The position numbers and the translations under genes were made by a program. A stretch of DNA of 64,000 nucleotides from Comamonadaceae bacterium OH2545_COT-014 (GTDB taxonomy: Bacteria > Pseudomonadota > Gammaproteobacteria > Burkholderiales > Burkholderiaceae_C). The notes beneath the pieces were generated by a model. It did no database searches. It saw only the letters and a list, made by a program, of their open reading frames with translations, and was not told where the DNA came from. The stretch is taken from the NCBI GenBank assembly GCA_003859965.1, contig RQYR01000011.1, positions 62,001 to 126,000 of the forward strand, in the 5' to 3' direction. Positions 44,445 through 55,200 of this stretch are shown here, piece by piece; the stretch's first letter is position 1; the number at the start of each line of letters is the position of its first letter.

Positions 44445-45752
44445 TCACTCCTGAATCGCGGGCATCTTGCAGGTCGTGGGCATGGCCGCGTCCGAGGGTG
44501 CAATGTCTCGAACCACCTTGAAGCCGTAGCCCGAGCCCTCCACGTCAAACGCCACGCCTGGCGTACCGTGGCGTTCCATCACTCCCACCACCAGCGGCTG
44601 CTGGAACTGGTGATCCTCGGCCCGCATGGCGCCGCTGCGACCCGCCAGCGAGACCTTGGCTTGCGCCAGCTTGGGAGCCACCGCGGCCGCCTCGGTACTG
44701 CGCGCGGCATCGATGGCCTGGGCCAGCGCCTCGATCATCAATTGCATGCGCATGTGCACGTAGTCCTCCTCCGGCTTGGGGAAACGCTCGCGGAAGGCGC
44801 GGTAGAACGCGGCGCTGTCTTCGCCCGGCACGTTGGGCAGCCAATCGGCCACCGCAAACACCTTGCCCACGCCGGCATCGCCAATGGCGGCAGGCGCCCC
44901 CAGCGCGTTGCCGTAGAAGGTGTAGAAACGCCCCTCGAACCCCGATTCACGCACGGCCTTGACCAGCAGCGTCAGGTCATTGCCCCAGTTGCCGGTCAGC
45001 ACCGCTTGCGCGCCGCTGGCGCGGATCTTGGCCGCATACGGCAAAAAGTCTTTCACCCGGCCCACGGGGTGCAGCTCGTCTCCGACGATCTTCACGTCGG
45101 GCCGCTGCGCGCCCAGCTGGCGGCGCGCTTCGCGCAACACGGTCTGGCCAAAGCTGTAGTCCTGGCCAATCAGGTAGATGCTGCCCAGCGCCTTGTCGGC
45201 CTTGATGACTTCCATCAGCGCGGCCATGCGCATGTCGGCATGCGCATCAAAGCGGAAGTGCCACGGGCTGCACAGCGCATTGGTCAGCGCCGGTTCAATG
45301 GCCGAATAGTTCAGAAACAGCACGCGGCGCTGCGGCTCGCGCGCGTTGTGCTTGTTCACCGCGTCAATCAGCGCCGCGGCCACGGCCGATGAGTTGCCTT
45401 GCATCACCACGCGCGCGCCGCTGTCGATGGCGGCACGCAGCGCGGCCAGCGATTCGGCCACCTGGCCCTTGTTGTCATGGCGGCGCAGCGCCAGCGGGCG
45501 CTGGCCTTCGGCCGTGCGCACGCCGCCGCGCGCATTCACGCGCTCCACCGCCCACAGCAGGTTGCGGTAAACCGCCTCGCCCGTGTTGGCAAACGGGCCG
45601 GAAAGCGATTCGATCAGCGCCAGCTGCACGGGCTCGCCAGCGGCCCGCGCGGCGCCGGCGGCCCCCAGCCCCAGCGCCGAACCACCGGCCAGGGCCAGCG
45701 CCGATTGCAGCCACGCCCGGCGGCGCCACGAGAAATGTTGCTCAAGCTTCAT
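44445..45752 (-). CDS. ABC transporter substrate-binding protein, branched-chain amino acid type
   Basis: The 435-residue protein begins with a Tat-like signal (RRRAWLQSALALAGGSALGLG) and a periplasmic-binding fold: PVQLALIESLSGPFANTGE, VLFLNYSAIEP and YLIGQDYSFGQTVLREA. It belongs to the LivJ/HAAT family that also contains receptors for other solutes. No permease or ATPase genes are nearby, so it is an orphan. Substrate unknown. Confidence 0.9.
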   Translation of the reverse strand: MKLEQHFSWRRRAWLQSALALAGGSALGLGAAGAARAAGEPVQLALIESLSGPFANTGEAVYRNLLWAVERVNARGGVRTAEGQRPLALRRHDNKGQVAESLAALRAAIDSGARVVMQGNSSAVAAALIDAVNKHNAREPQRRVLFLNYSAIEPALTNALCSPWHFRFDAHADMRMAALMEVIKADKALGSIYLIGQDYSFGQTVLREARRQLGAQRPDVKIVGDELHPVGRVKDFLPYAAKIRASGAQAVLTGNWGNDLTLLVKAVRESGFEGRFYTFYGNALGAPAAIGDAGVGKVFAVADWLPNVPGEDSAAFYRAFRERFPKPEEDYVHMRMQLMIEALAQAIDAARSTEAAAVAPKLAQAKVSLAGRSGAMRAEDHQFQQPLVVGVMERHGTPGVAFDVEGSGYGFKVVRDIAPSDAAMPTTCKMPAIQE

Positions 45753-45968
45753 ATGGGTTCAATGCTCCTCAAAGAATAGCGCCTCAGGCCGCCACGGCGG
45801 CGCATGGGCTGAAAAAGGGTTAAAGCGAGCGCTTGTTCAGCGGCCCGGTTTCACAACATCAAAAGCAGGGGCGAAATGCCAAGGCGATACACCAGCCGCC
45901 CAGTCACAGGTAGTTCTTGCGACCTGCGCAGGAGGTTTCCGCACCAGGCGCCACGAACGGCCCGCCCG

Positions 45969-46631
45969 CTAAGGCTGCGCAGTTTGCGGCGGACGCGAAA
46001 AAGTCAGCGGCGCCGAGGCGGCAGACGCTGGCCAGGCGGGCACCGCGCCGGGCGCGGCAGTCACCACGGCCGTGGGCAGAAAACGCGCCATCAGGTCGAA
46101 AAAGCGCTGGTACAACTGGGCATCGGTCATGGTTTCGCTCGATACCTTCACCATCGAATCGCGCCCGCCTTCCAGCGGCAGCGACAGCGAGGCCACGCCG
46201 CCCACGCCCACCGACGCCGAGTCCTTGACCCGCCGCAGGCCATACTGCTCCTGCAAGCCGCTGGCAAAAGCCACCGTCTGTTCCTGGCCGTTCTCGCGCA
46301 GCGCCGCGCATACCACGCGAAACTCAAGCTGCACATGATGATCCGCGCTGGGCTGGAAAAACTTGCGGGCCACAACCTGCCCCGCCTCACGCGCTGCCAG
46401 TGCGTAGCCCTGGCTGAGCAGGGCGCGGCGCGCGGCCTCGCAGGTGTGCGCCGTATCCGCGGCGAAGGTGCGCGAGTGCACGGCGCTGGCGCCAAAAGCC
46501 TCAGGCTGGTAATCCGTCAGCGGCGGTGGCGACCCCGATACGCCCGCGCAGCCCGCCAGCCAGAGCGATGCAAACAGCGAGGCAGCGGCAGCCAGCGACG
46601 TGGAAGCCGGCCAGGGGAAGAGCACAGACAT
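45969..46631 (-). CDS. DUF2242 lipoprotein
   Basis: The 220-residue protein has a lipobox (LWLAGC) after a hydrophobic start and a DUF2242 segment (KFFQPSADHHVQLEFRVVCA, EQYGLRRVKDSASVGVGGVASLSLPLEG). The family is found in betaproteobacteria and has no known function. ATG 46631 is chosen because it begins the signal; an upstream opening to 46808 has none. It lies between the SBP and tsaD genes, all on one strand. Confidence 0.8.
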   Translation of the reverse strand: MSVLFPWPASTSLAAAASLFASLWLAGCAGVSGSPPPLTDYQPEAFGASAVHSRTFAADTAHTCEAARRALLSQGYALAAREAGQVVARKFFQPSADHHVQLEFRVVCAALRENGQEQTVAFASGLQEQYGLRRVKDSASVGVGGVASLSLPLEGGRDSMVKVSSETMTDAQLYQRFFDLMARFLPTAVVTAAPGAVPAWPASAASAPLTFSRPPQTAQP

Positions 46632-46855
46632 GGAAAAAATCACGAACAAACAAAGCCCGTGATGGTAATCGCCGCCAGCCAGCAACATGCATTGCAAGGG
46701 CGACGCCCCCGCGCCTAGCGCGATCAGGCCCCAGCCCCAGAGGCTGCATCGCATGGCCGCCCTGGCCTTGCGCCACACGCTGGACGGGCGCCGTGTGCCG
46801 CCCGCCACACGCGGCGTGCCCGCGCTTCATTCAAAGAAGCGCCACCACGGGCCAT

Positions 46856-46918
46856 GTAGCCCATGCAACCCATGCGGCCCGTGCGGCCCGTGCGGCCCGT
46901 GCGGCCCGTGCGGCAGAT
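46856..46918. repeat. 9-bp tandem repeat (GCGGCCCGT)
   Basis: Four exact copies of GCGGCCCGT (46874-46909) are flanked by degenerate units GCAACCCAT and GCGGCAGAT. The tract begins 17 bases downstream of the tsaD stop. No coding function is evident. Confidence 0.85.
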
Positions 46919-46934
46919 ACTGGCCCGGGCTGGT

Positions 46935-47984
46935 TCAGTGGCTGCGCTCCAGTTGATCCAGCGGCCAACGCGGGCGCACGTCAAAAGCGTAATCACGCTG
47001 CGGCACGGCCAAGCCGGCTTGCAGGCGCATGGCGGCCGCCAAGGCAATCATGGCGCCGTTGTCTGTGCACAGACGCATCTCGGGGTAATGCACACGCCAG
47101 CCACGCGCCCGGGCCGCCGCATCCAGGCTGGCGCGCAAGTGCCGGTTAGCGCCCACGCCACCCGCTACCACCAATCGCTTCAGTCCGGTGGCTTGCAAGG
47201 CGGCCAGCGCTTTTTTCACCAGCACTTCCACAATGGCGGCCTGGGTGCTGGCCGCCAGGTCGGCGCGGGCCTGCTCGCCCGTGGATGGGCCCAGTTTCTG
47301 CACTTGCGTGAGCACGGCCGTTTTCAGGCCCGCGAAAGAAAAATCCAGATTGCCGCTATGCAGCAGCGGCCTCGGCAGCTTGAAAGCCGACGCATCACCG
47401 CTTTCAGCCAGCCGCGCCAGCGCAGGGCCGCCGGGGTAACCCAGGCCCAGCAGCTTGGCGGATTTGTCGAAGGCCTCGCCCGCCGCGTCATCAATGGTTT
47501 CACCCAGCAGGCGGTACTGCCCCACCGCGTCCACCCGCATCAGCTGCGTGTGGCCTCCGCTGACCAGCAAGGCCACGAACGGAAAGGCCGGTGGATCGGC
47601 GCTGAGGAAGGGGGAAAGCAAATGCCCTTCCAGATGGTGCATGCCCAGCACCGGCTTGCCCAGCGCCGCCGCCAGAGCGCACGCCACGCCCGCCCCCACC
47701 AGCAAAGCACCCGCCAAGCCGGGGCCACGGGTATATGCAACCAAATCGATCGCACTCAAATCTTGCCCCGCCTGCGCAAGCACCTGGTTGGCCAGGGGAA
47801 TCACGCGGCGGATGTGGTCGCGGCTGGCCAGCTCGGGCACCACGCCACCGTAGTCGGCATGCATGGCCACTTGCGAGTGCAACGCATCGGCCAGCAACTG
47901 CGGCACGCCCTGCCCTGCGCGCACCAGCGCCACGCCGGTTTCGTCGCAAGAGGATTCCATGCCAAGCACCAGAAAATCAGTCAT
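46935..47984 (-). CDS. tsaD: tRNA N6-adenosine threonylcarbamoyltransferase TsaD
   Basis: TsaD completes t6A37 in ANN-decoding tRNAs with TsaB and TsaE. The 349-residue protein has the metal-binding HxxxH (His117, His121 in HHLEGH), and the Kae1/TsaD motifs [13 protein letters not shown] and [11 protein letters not shown]. Length and start are typical. A 9-bp tandem repeat follows its stop. Confidence 0.97.
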   Translation of the reverse strand: MTDFLVLGMESSCDETGVALVRAGQGVPQLLADALHSQVAMHADYGGVVPELASRDHIRRVIPLANQVLAQAGQDLSAIDLVAYTRGPGLAGALLVGAGVACALAAALGKPVLGMHHLEGHLLSPFLSADPPAFPFVALLVSGGHTQLMRVDAVGQYRLLGETIDDAAGEAFDKSAKLLGLGYPGGPALARLAESGDASAFKLPRPLLHSGNLDFSFAGLKTAVLTQVQKLGPSTGEQARADLAASTQAAIVEVLVKKALAALQATGLKRLVVAGGVGANRHLRASLDAAARARGWRVHYPEMRLCTDNGAMIALAAAMRLQAGLAVPQRDYAFDVRPRWPLDQLERSH

Positions 47985-48184
47985 GGGCGCGAGTGTAGAG
48001 AGTCAGGCGCATGGGCGCGCGAACACGTCAACTGGCGGGGCTCTGCTACCTGAAACGCTGACCTGCCGCCAAAAACTGATGTGGCAACAACCATCCAGAG
48101 AATGGACCCGCGCATTTCAATAATGCTTTCAATCAGTCACACACACTCAGTGCGCGCCCAATCAAGCAGAAAATCACGAAATCA

Positions 48185-48223
48185 AATAAAAAAAGCGCGA
48201 AGCCATTCAAGCCCGCGCTTTTT
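48185..48223 (-). terminator. Intrinsic terminator after the MliC-type gene
   Basis: AAAAAGCGCG / CGCGCTTTTT with a 14-base loop is followed on the minus strand by a T-rich run (TTTTTTTATTT). It lies 51 bases past the stop of the lipoprotein gene. Confidence 0.8.
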
Positions 48224-48273
48224 CAGGCCGATGCAAATCAATGCATGACAGCCCAATTCAGTGATTTGACGAA

Positions 48274-48696
48274 TTACTTGGCCACAGCCTGGCAAGGTGT
48301 TTCCACCTTGTTGCCATACGGGTCCACAAAAGTCAGGAAACCCTGCTTGCCCTTCTGGTGCCATTCGGCGCCACGGCCAAACAGGCCGCTGTTGCCCACA
48401 TAACGCTCGCCTGAGCCGGATACAGCGGAAGTGAGTGTGGCGCGCTTGTCGTCCAGCGCCAGCTCTACCTTGTCATTGCCGAGATGACGGATATTGACGG
48501 ACAGGCCATTCTGGCAGCTGAAACGGGCGTCCGCCGCCATGGCGGGCGCTGCAGGCATATGGTGGTGGCCGCTGCCCTGAACGGCAGGCGCCATGGGCGC
48601 CGCAGCGCGCGGCGCCGGCTGGTTGCTCGGTGCATGACCACATGCGGCCAGCGCCAAGGCGAAAGAAACAGGCAGAATCAGCTTGATTGTGTTCAT
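48274..48696 (-). CDS. MliC-type lipoprotein (C-type lysozyme inhibitor)
   Basis: The 140-residue protein has a lipobox (ALALAAC) and a C-terminal MliC domain with FSCQNGLSVNIRHLGNDKVEL and GERYVGNSGLFGRGAEWHQKGKQGFLTF. MliC proteins inhibit lysozyme at the outer membrane. Between them is a His/Pro/Ala-rich linker (SGHHHMPAAPAM). ATG 48696 with GAGG upstream is used; an upstream opening to 48798 is not. Confidence 0.88.
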   Translation of the reverse strand: MNTIKLILPVSFALALAACGHAPSNQPAPRAAAPMAPAVQGSGHHHMPAAPAMAADARFSCQNGLSVNIRHLGNDKVELALDDKRATLTSAVSGSGERYVGNSGLFGRGAEWHQKGKQGFLTFVDPYGNKVETPCQAVAK

Positions 48697-48989
48697 TTGT
48701 AATCCTCGGTCAAAAAAGAAAATGCCGCCCTGGCGGCGGCAACGGCATTTTATACACAGTTCTTCCTGTTTATGCGCTTTGCGGCGCGGCATAAACAATC
48801 AATTACCGTTGACAGTTTGCTTCACCTGAAAACCAGCAGGTGATGCACTAGATACGCGCCATGAAATGCCGAGCCGTGAAAAGCAGGGCCGCAGGGCGCA
48901 TGTGGCTTCAGCCTCTTGGCCATGCGGTTGGGCGAAACAAGCAGGGGCACGCGGGAGGCCACCCCGTACCCCGTTGCCTCATCCTCAGA

Positions 48990-49101
48990 TCCAATTCACG
49001 ATCCCGGCGCAAGTGTGCAGCAGCGGTTTGGGATGGGATGCAAGGCGCAGCAGACCGCCCCAATCCGCTTCATGGCCGCCGCGCAGGGACTTTGAACAGG
49101 T
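48990..49101. repeat. MITE-like dispersed repeat, copy C (short)
   Basis: It matches the ends of copies A and B, AGCGGTTTGGGATGGGATGC and GGACTTTGAACAGGTT, but the middle (about 75 bases) is missing. It lies between the MliC-type and TonB-receptor genes. Confidence 0.75.
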
Positions 49102-49191
49102 TGGCAGAGCCAACCCATGTGCTAGCCGGGATGCAAACCGGCCAGTGGGGCGCAATCGCTCTTTGGCGCCCGGCTTGGGAAACGCGGCGCT

Positions 49192-51441
49192 TCAGAACTG
49201 GTAGCGCACGCTGACGCGGACATGGCGTCCGGCCTCGGTGTAGCGGCCATAGTTGTTTTGGCCCCGGGCGCGGTGCCAGCGAGCGTACTGCTTGTCGCCC
49301 AGGTTGTAGATGCCGGCGCTCAACGTCAGGTTTTTCATGGGCCGGTAGTGCCCTGTCAGATCCACCGCGCCATAGCCGGCCAGAGGCTTGACGTTGGGAG
49401 GCAGGTCGGCCGCGCGCTTGGCCGCCGCGAACGAGACCCGGGCGCTCACGCCCCAGCGGTCTTGCGGATGGCCGTAGCGCAAGCCAATGAAGCCATTGAA
49501 TGGGTTGACGCGGCCCGATGGCTGCCGGCTGCCCTGCTGGCGCGTATCACCCTTGGCGTAGATGGCGCCACCTTCCAGCAGCATCCGGGCCGGCATGCCC
49601 AGCTGGCCCAGGTGGAGCTTGCCCTCGAACTCAATGCCGTAGCGCCGGGTCTTGCCTGCCGTGTTGAAGACTTCGCAGTGCGAGGCCGAGAAGTTGGGGC
49701 CGCAATCCACATCCACCATGTTGGTGTAGACGTCATGGAACAGCGTGGTTTTCTGCGAGCCCAGCAGCCCCTGGCTGGCCCAGGACAGCTCCAGCCCGTT
49801 GGACGTTTCTGGCTTGAGATTCGGGTTGGGGCGACCCAACCAGTGGCCGTAGTTTTGTGCGTTGGTTTCGCCGTAGGCCGGCATGCGGGTGGCGCGCTGG
49901 TAGCTGGCAGAAAGCAGGTGCTGATCGCTGGCCTGCCACTCCAGGCGCAGGCCGCCACCCACGGCGCTCTTGCTGAATTTCTGCGTGCCAGGCGCCGGGT
50001 TCTGGCCGCCGGGCAGATGGGGAGTGGTGCTAATGCGCGTCAGGTTCAGCGAGGGCGTAACGCTCACGCCGCTGGCGTACAGCTGCATGCGGTCGGCCAC
50101 GTGCAGCTGGGTTTGCCACTGCTTGTTGCGCGGGAAGAAGCTGATCTCGCGCGTGCGGCCCGCGCTGCCGCGCACGGCGCCTTGGCTGGCATCGCTGTAC
50201 TGGAGCTTCAGTCCGTAATGCAGGGTGTGGCCGATCTGGCTGGCGCTGGCCTGGCCCAGCACTTTGTCGAAGTCCGCGCGCAGGCCATAGCTGTTGATCT
50301 TGAAGTGGTTGTTGTCCACGCTGAGCGTGCGCTGGCCTCGCGCGCTGGTGCGGTCAATGGTGTTGAAGCCTTCGCTGTGGGTGCGCTGCACGGAAAGCTG
50401 CCAGGTCATGCCGTCGAACAGCGGGGTGACCACGCCCATGTCATGACGCAGCGCCAGCGCCTGGCGCTCGTTCTTCTGCACCCGGCGGTAGGCGTGCGTG
50501 CGCACGCCGCTGCGGCTGACGCCGACCGCGTCAAGCTCGTCGGCCCGGTTGTCGTTATCGAAATGCTGCAGGCTGACGGTGAGCTTGTGATCGCTGTTGG
50601 GCTGCAACACCCATTTGCCGTTGAGCGAGTTGCTGTGCCCGTCCAGCGGGTTGTTGCGCGTGCGGGCAGCGCCGGTCACGTCCACGCCGCCTTCATTGTT
50701 CAGCTCGTGATAGTGGTGGCGGTTGTAGCTGACCGAAGCGCTCTGGCCTTCGCCAATCAGCGTGGCCAGACTGAAGCCCGCGCCCGCGTCACGGCTGTCG
50801 CCGCTGTAGCTGCCGCGCACTTCACCGCCCCACCGGCGGCCGGGCTGCAGGTAATCGACCGGGTCCTTGGTCCGAAACCGCACGCTGCCTGCCAGGCCAT
50901 GCGCGCCTGGCCCCTTGTCAATGCTCACGCTTTTCAGGTCGGCCGCATCGAAATACTGGCGGCCGTGGCTCATGTTGTGCCCGAAGTTGAAGCTTTGGCC
51001 GATTTCCATGCCGTCCAGCTCAACGGTCACGCGGTCACTGCCCACGCCCATGAAGCTGCCCATGCCGCCCATGCCACGGATTTCGATGTCGCCCAGCTGA
51101 CCGGCATTGGCATTGGAAAAGTCCACGCCGATCACGTTGTCGAACAGCGCGCCAATGTTCTTGGGCGGCTCCTGCTCCAGAGCCTGCTGCGTGATGACGG
51201 TGGCGCCCGGCGTTCGCGCCTTGGCGCGCACTTCCGTGGCAGGCAGCGTCACTTGCGCCTGGGGCGCGGCGCTGGCCGCCGTCACGGGCGGCTTGGCCGC
51301 CGGGGCACGGCCTGCCGCCGCCGCGCTGCCGCCATCGGCCAGCGCAGGCAGGCAGCACAGCGGCGCCGCCAGCGCGGCGGCCAGACGTGCCAACGGGGTA
51401 CGCGCCAGCTGCCCGGGCACTTGGTTTGCAAGACATTGCAT
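49192..51441 (-). CDS. TonB-dependent receptor (haem/haemoprotein type)
   Basis: The 749-residue outer membrane receptor has a signal segment (LARLAAALAAPLCCLPALA), a plug (ITQQALEQEPPKNIGALFDNVIGVD, DIEIRGMGGM, DRVTVELDGMEI), a beta barrel and the terminal aromatic YQF. The motif RPNPNLKPETSN is typical of haemin/haemoglobin receptors, although siderophore uptake is possible. Start ATG 51441 has GAGGAG ten bases upstream; the frame opens as TTG at 51459. A Fur-like site lies 280-320 bases upstream. Confidence 0.93.
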   Translation of the reverse strand: MQCLANQVPGQLARTPLARLAAALAAPLCCLPALADGGSAAAAGRAPAAKPPVTAASAAPQAQVTLPATEVRAKARTPGATVITQQALEQEPPKNIGALFDNVIGVDFSNANAGQLGDIEIRGMGGMGSFMGVGSDRVTVELDGMEIGQSFNFGHNMSHGRQYFDAADLKSVSIDKGPGAHGLAGSVRFRTKDPVDYLQPGRRWGGEVRGSYSGDSRDAGAGFSLATLIGEGQSASVSYNRHHYHELNNEGGVDVTGAARTRNNPLDGHSNSLNGKWVLQPNSDHKLTVSLQHFDNDNRADELDAVGVSRSGVRTHAYRRVQKNERQALALRHDMGVVTPLFDGMTWQLSVQRTHSEGFNTIDRTSARGQRTLSVDNNHFKINSYGLRADFDKVLGQASASQIGHTLHYGLKLQYSDASQGAVRGSAGRTREISFFPRNKQWQTQLHVADRMQLYASGVSVTPSLNLTRISTTPHLPGGQNPAPGTQKFSKSAVGGGLRLEWQASDQHLLSASYQRATRMPAYGETNAQNYGHWLGRPNPNLKPETSNGLELSWASQGLLGSQKTTLFHDVYTNMVDVDCGPNFSASHCEVFNTAGKTRRYGIEFEGKLHLGQLGMPARMLLEGGAIYAKGDTRQQGSRQPSGRVNPFNGFIGLRYGHPQDRWGVSARVSFAAAKRAADLPPNVKPLAGYGAVDLTGHYRPMKNLTLSAGIYNLGDKQYARWHRARGQNNYGRYTEAGRHVRVSVRYQF

Positions 51442-51724
51442 GGTGTTTTCTCTCCTCAATAAAAAACAAGCAGGCGTGTGTGGCTGCCCCGGCCGCTACG
51501 GGCCTCTGGCAAAACGCAGCGCCGGGCCAAGCCATGACTGGCAGCGCCCCAGGCAAGCGCCCTGCCGGCCTGCGCGTCATTCGGCAAGCGCCGGGCACCC
51601 GACCCTGCAGGTTTTCCGGTAGCCCCTTTTCACAAGCCAGCGCGCCCGGCGCACACCGCACCAGGCACATGCCAGACGTTGCAGAGACATGCCAAGCACG
51701 CCACCGTCAGTCACACATCGCCAT

Positions 51725-51757
51725 GCATTTGATTGAAATCAAATGCAAATCATTCGT
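51725..51757 (-). promoter_or_regulatory. Fur-like site with overlapping 22-bp palindrome
   Basis: A palindrome GCATTTGATT-GA-AATCAAATGC (51725-51746) overlaps a Fur-box-like sequence (51739-51757, core AATG and AATCATT). AT-rich promoter-like sequence lies beside it. Iron repression of the TonB receptor is inferred. Confidence 0.65.
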
Positions 51758-51759
51758 AT

Positions 51760-52229
51760 TTATTATTGTAAGCAGATTTTGCCTGTGCGGCGTGCCAGAA
51801 CGGCATGCTGGCAGCCGCCCCTGGGAACCGGTTTCCGGCTACGCCGCCGCTACCGTCCGCGCCTGCATTTTTCTCGGATAGCCGCTGACGGCTTGGTTGC
51901 GCCCATCAAGCGCGGCTAACCGAACGAGAGGCCATGCGCCCACCGTCGCCGTCATGAAATACAGCTCATGGAACAGGCACGGATGGGCTTGCCCGTTCAG
52001 GTTTTCTGAGTCCGCGCTTGCATTCGCGCGGCGGTCATGACGGGCGGTTGAACAGAAGCCCTACCCACCGGCACGGCGGGTAGGCAAAGGGGCTAACCAC
52101 GCACTTCGCCAAAAGCCCTCTCCTGCGCGCCTTGTCAGGCCATCAGCCCTCCTCCTCAGCACCAGGGCATGCGCTGCGGCGACCAGGGTGAAGAAACAAC
52201 ATGAAAACCGCGCGGCGCAAGGCGCGGCC
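51760..52229. other. Intergenic region between the TonB-receptor promoter and hrpA
   Basis: About 470 bases without a supported gene. A weak hairpin CCTACCC/GGGTAGG lies near 52065-52092. I checked for a cobalamin riboswitch and see no conserved B12-box core. Confidence 0.5.
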
Positions 52230-55200
52230 TCAACGCTCGATCTGCGCCCACACTTTCTCCAGCCGCTTGACGCTCACGGGCTGGGGCGTGCGCAGTTCTT
52301 GCGCGAAAAAGCTCACGCGCAGTTCTTCCAGCAGCCAGCGCAGCTCTTGCAGGCGCGCGTCTTGCTGGCCCTTGCGTTCGGCCACCAGGCGCCAGAAGCG
52401 TTGCTCTTGCGCGCGGGCCTCGGCCATGCGCTGGGCATCGCGCGCGGGGTCGGCGCGCAGCTTGTCAAAACGCAGGGTGATGGCCTTGAGGTAGCGCGGC
52501 AGGTGTTGCAACGCAGCCCAGGGCGTATTGGCGAGGAAGTGTTTGGGCAGCAGGCGCTGCAATTGCTCGGCGGCGTCTTTGGCGGCTTCGGGGGCGGATT
52601 TGCCCGCGTCTTTGATTTTGCGCGCGGCCTGCGCATATTCGGCCAGCACGGTGGCGGCCAGGCGGGCTACTTCGTTGGCGATGAGCGTTAAGCGCGTTCG
52701 GCCTTCTTCTACGCGCTGCTTGAAGCTGGCCTCATCCACTGGTAGCGGGTCGATCAAAAAAGCGCGGTCCAGCGCCACGTCAATGATTTGCTGGCGCAGC
52801 TCTTCGAGCGTACCCAGGTTCATGTAGGCCACGGCCATCTTTTGCAGGTCAGGGATGTTTTTTTCGAGGTACTTGAGCGCGTCTTTCACCTGCAGCGCAA
52901 ACAGGCGGCGCAGGCCGCTGCGGTGTTTGGCGGCGGCCAGATCGGGCTCGTCAAACACTTCGAGCGTGACGGCATCGCCTGCATCCACCAGCGCCGGAAA
53001 GCCGATCAGCACCTGCCCCTTGCGGCGGATTTCCATCAGCTCGGGCAGCTCGCCAAAGCTCCAGGCGGTGTAGCGGGCGTCGCCGGCCACGGCGGGTGCT
53101 TGTCCGGCCGGAGCGTTTGCTTCTTTTTTGATAGCTTCTTGCGCTTTATGGGTGGTCGCTGAAGCCTGTTTTGAATCTGAACCCTCATCGGCCTGCCGCC
53201 CGGTCTTGAGCGCCGCCAGCGCCTGAAATGCCCCGCGCGCCTGCCCGCCCAGTTCGGCCTTGAGCGCAGCCAGATTGCGCCCGGCGCCCAGCTGGCGGCC
53301 GTGCTCGTCGGTGACGCGAAAGTTCATGAACAGGTGGGCAGGCAGCATGTCGAGCTTGAAGTCGGTACGCTTCACGTCCAGGCTGGTTTCAGCACGCACT
53401 TGCTTCAGCAGCGCATCGATCAGGCTGCCCTGGCCAAAGGTTTCGGGCGTACTGAACAGCGCGGCCAGGCGTGCGGCGCTTTCGGGCAGGGGCACGAAAC
53501 GGCTGCGCGGCTTTTGCGGCAGGCTTTTGAGCAGGGCCTGAATTTTTTCCTTGAGCATGCCGGGCACCAGCCATTCGGTGCGGGCCTCGCTGACCTGGTT
53601 GAGCACAAATAGCGGCACGGTGACGGTGAGGCCATCTTTGGCGTCGCCTGGTGCATGCAGGTAGCGGGCGGCGCAATCCACGCCACCCAGGCGGATGATT
53701 TTGGGAAAGGCATCGGTGGTGATGCCTGCGGCCTCGTGCCGCATCAGCTCTTCTTTGCTGAGCATGAGCAGGCGCGGCTGCGCCTTGGCGGCCTGCTTGT
53801 ACCAGGCTTGCAGCTCGTGCCCGCTGGTGATGTGTTCGGGCAGGTGCTGGTCGTAAAAGGCGTGGATCAGCGCATCGTCCACCAGCACGTCTTGCCGGCG
53901 GCTTTTGTGCTCAATGGCTTCGACCTGCGCGATGAGCTTGCGGTTGGCGGGCAGAAAGGGCAGGGTGCGGGCCCAATCGTCGGGCCACTCGCCACCGGCC
54001 AGCGCCTCGCGGATGAGCAATTCACGCGCGCCTGCTGGGTCGGCCAGTGCGTAGCGCATGCGCCGCCCGCTGTACACCACCAGGCCGTAGAGCGTGGCGC
54101 GCTCCAGCGCCACGGCCTCGCCGGATTTTTTCTCCCAATGCGGGTCGAGCAATTGTTTTTTGAGCAGGTGGCTGCCCACCTCTTCCAGCCACTGCGGTTC
54201 GATGGTGGCCATGCTGCGGCCGTACAGGCGCGTGGTTTCCACGAGTTCAGCGCAAACGATCCATTTGCCCGGCTTTTTGCTCAGGTGCGCGCCGGGGTGG
54301 CGGTGGAACTTGATACCGCGCGCGCCCAGGTATTCGTTGCTGCTTGGGGATTTGCCGCCGTGGGCAGGGGTGTGGGTACCGCTGCCATCTTCGATCTTGC
54401 AGCCCACGTTGCCCAGCAGGCCCGCCAGCAGGCTTTTGTGCACGGCCTCGTAGCCAGCGGGCTGGGTGTTTTCTTTCCACTTGTGCTCGGCCACCACGGT
54501 GTGAAGCTGGGTGTGGATGTCGCGCCATTCGCGCACGCGGCGCACATTGATGTAGTTTTGGCGCAGCAGGTTTTCGTACTGGCGGTTGCTGAGTTTGTGC
54601 GTGGGCGCGGATGAAGTTGCCGCTGCAGCAGTGCTGGCTGCGTTTTCGCCCAAAGCCGCGCGGGCGGCCGCCAGGGCTTGTGCGGCGCGTTGGGCCACAG
54701 GCAGTGTGGCCTGGTTGGGCCTGCGGCCAGCCGCGCCTTGGGCCCGGCCGTTTTCTTGCGCGGCCATGTCGGCACGGGTTTTGGCGGCCTGGCCGCCGCG
54801 CGCATCGTGCAGCCATTGCCACAGGCGCAAATAGCCGTTGAATTCGCTTTTTTCGTCGTCGAACTTGGCGTGTTGCTGGTCGGCCTGGGCCTCTTGCCCG
54901 AGTGGCCGGTCGCGCACGTCTTGCACGCTCAAGGCACTGGCGATGATGAGCACTTCGCGCAGTGCGCCACGCTCGCGGCCTTCCAGAATCATGCGGCCCA
55001 CGCGCGGGTCCAGCGGCAGGCGGGCCAGCTCCTGGCCCAGTGACGTCAGTTCGCCCGCCTCGTCCACCGCGCCCAGTTCGGTCAGCAGCTGGTAGCCGTC
55101 GGCAATGGCGCGGCCCGAGGGCGCTTGCAGAAAGGGAAAGTCTTCCACCCGCCCGCCCGCGCCCAGCAGGTGCAGGCTTTTCATGCGCAAGATCACGCCC

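Noticed and set aside
49222-51462. A 746-residue open frame antisense to the TonB receptor
   Set aside because: It mirrors the receptor gene, its composition is that of a GC-rich antisense frame (Ala, Val, Gly, His), and no family motif is present.
51442-52229. Possible cobalamin riboswitch upstream of the TonB receptor
   Set aside because: No B12-box or conserved core could be recognised on the minus strand; a Fur-like site explains control better.
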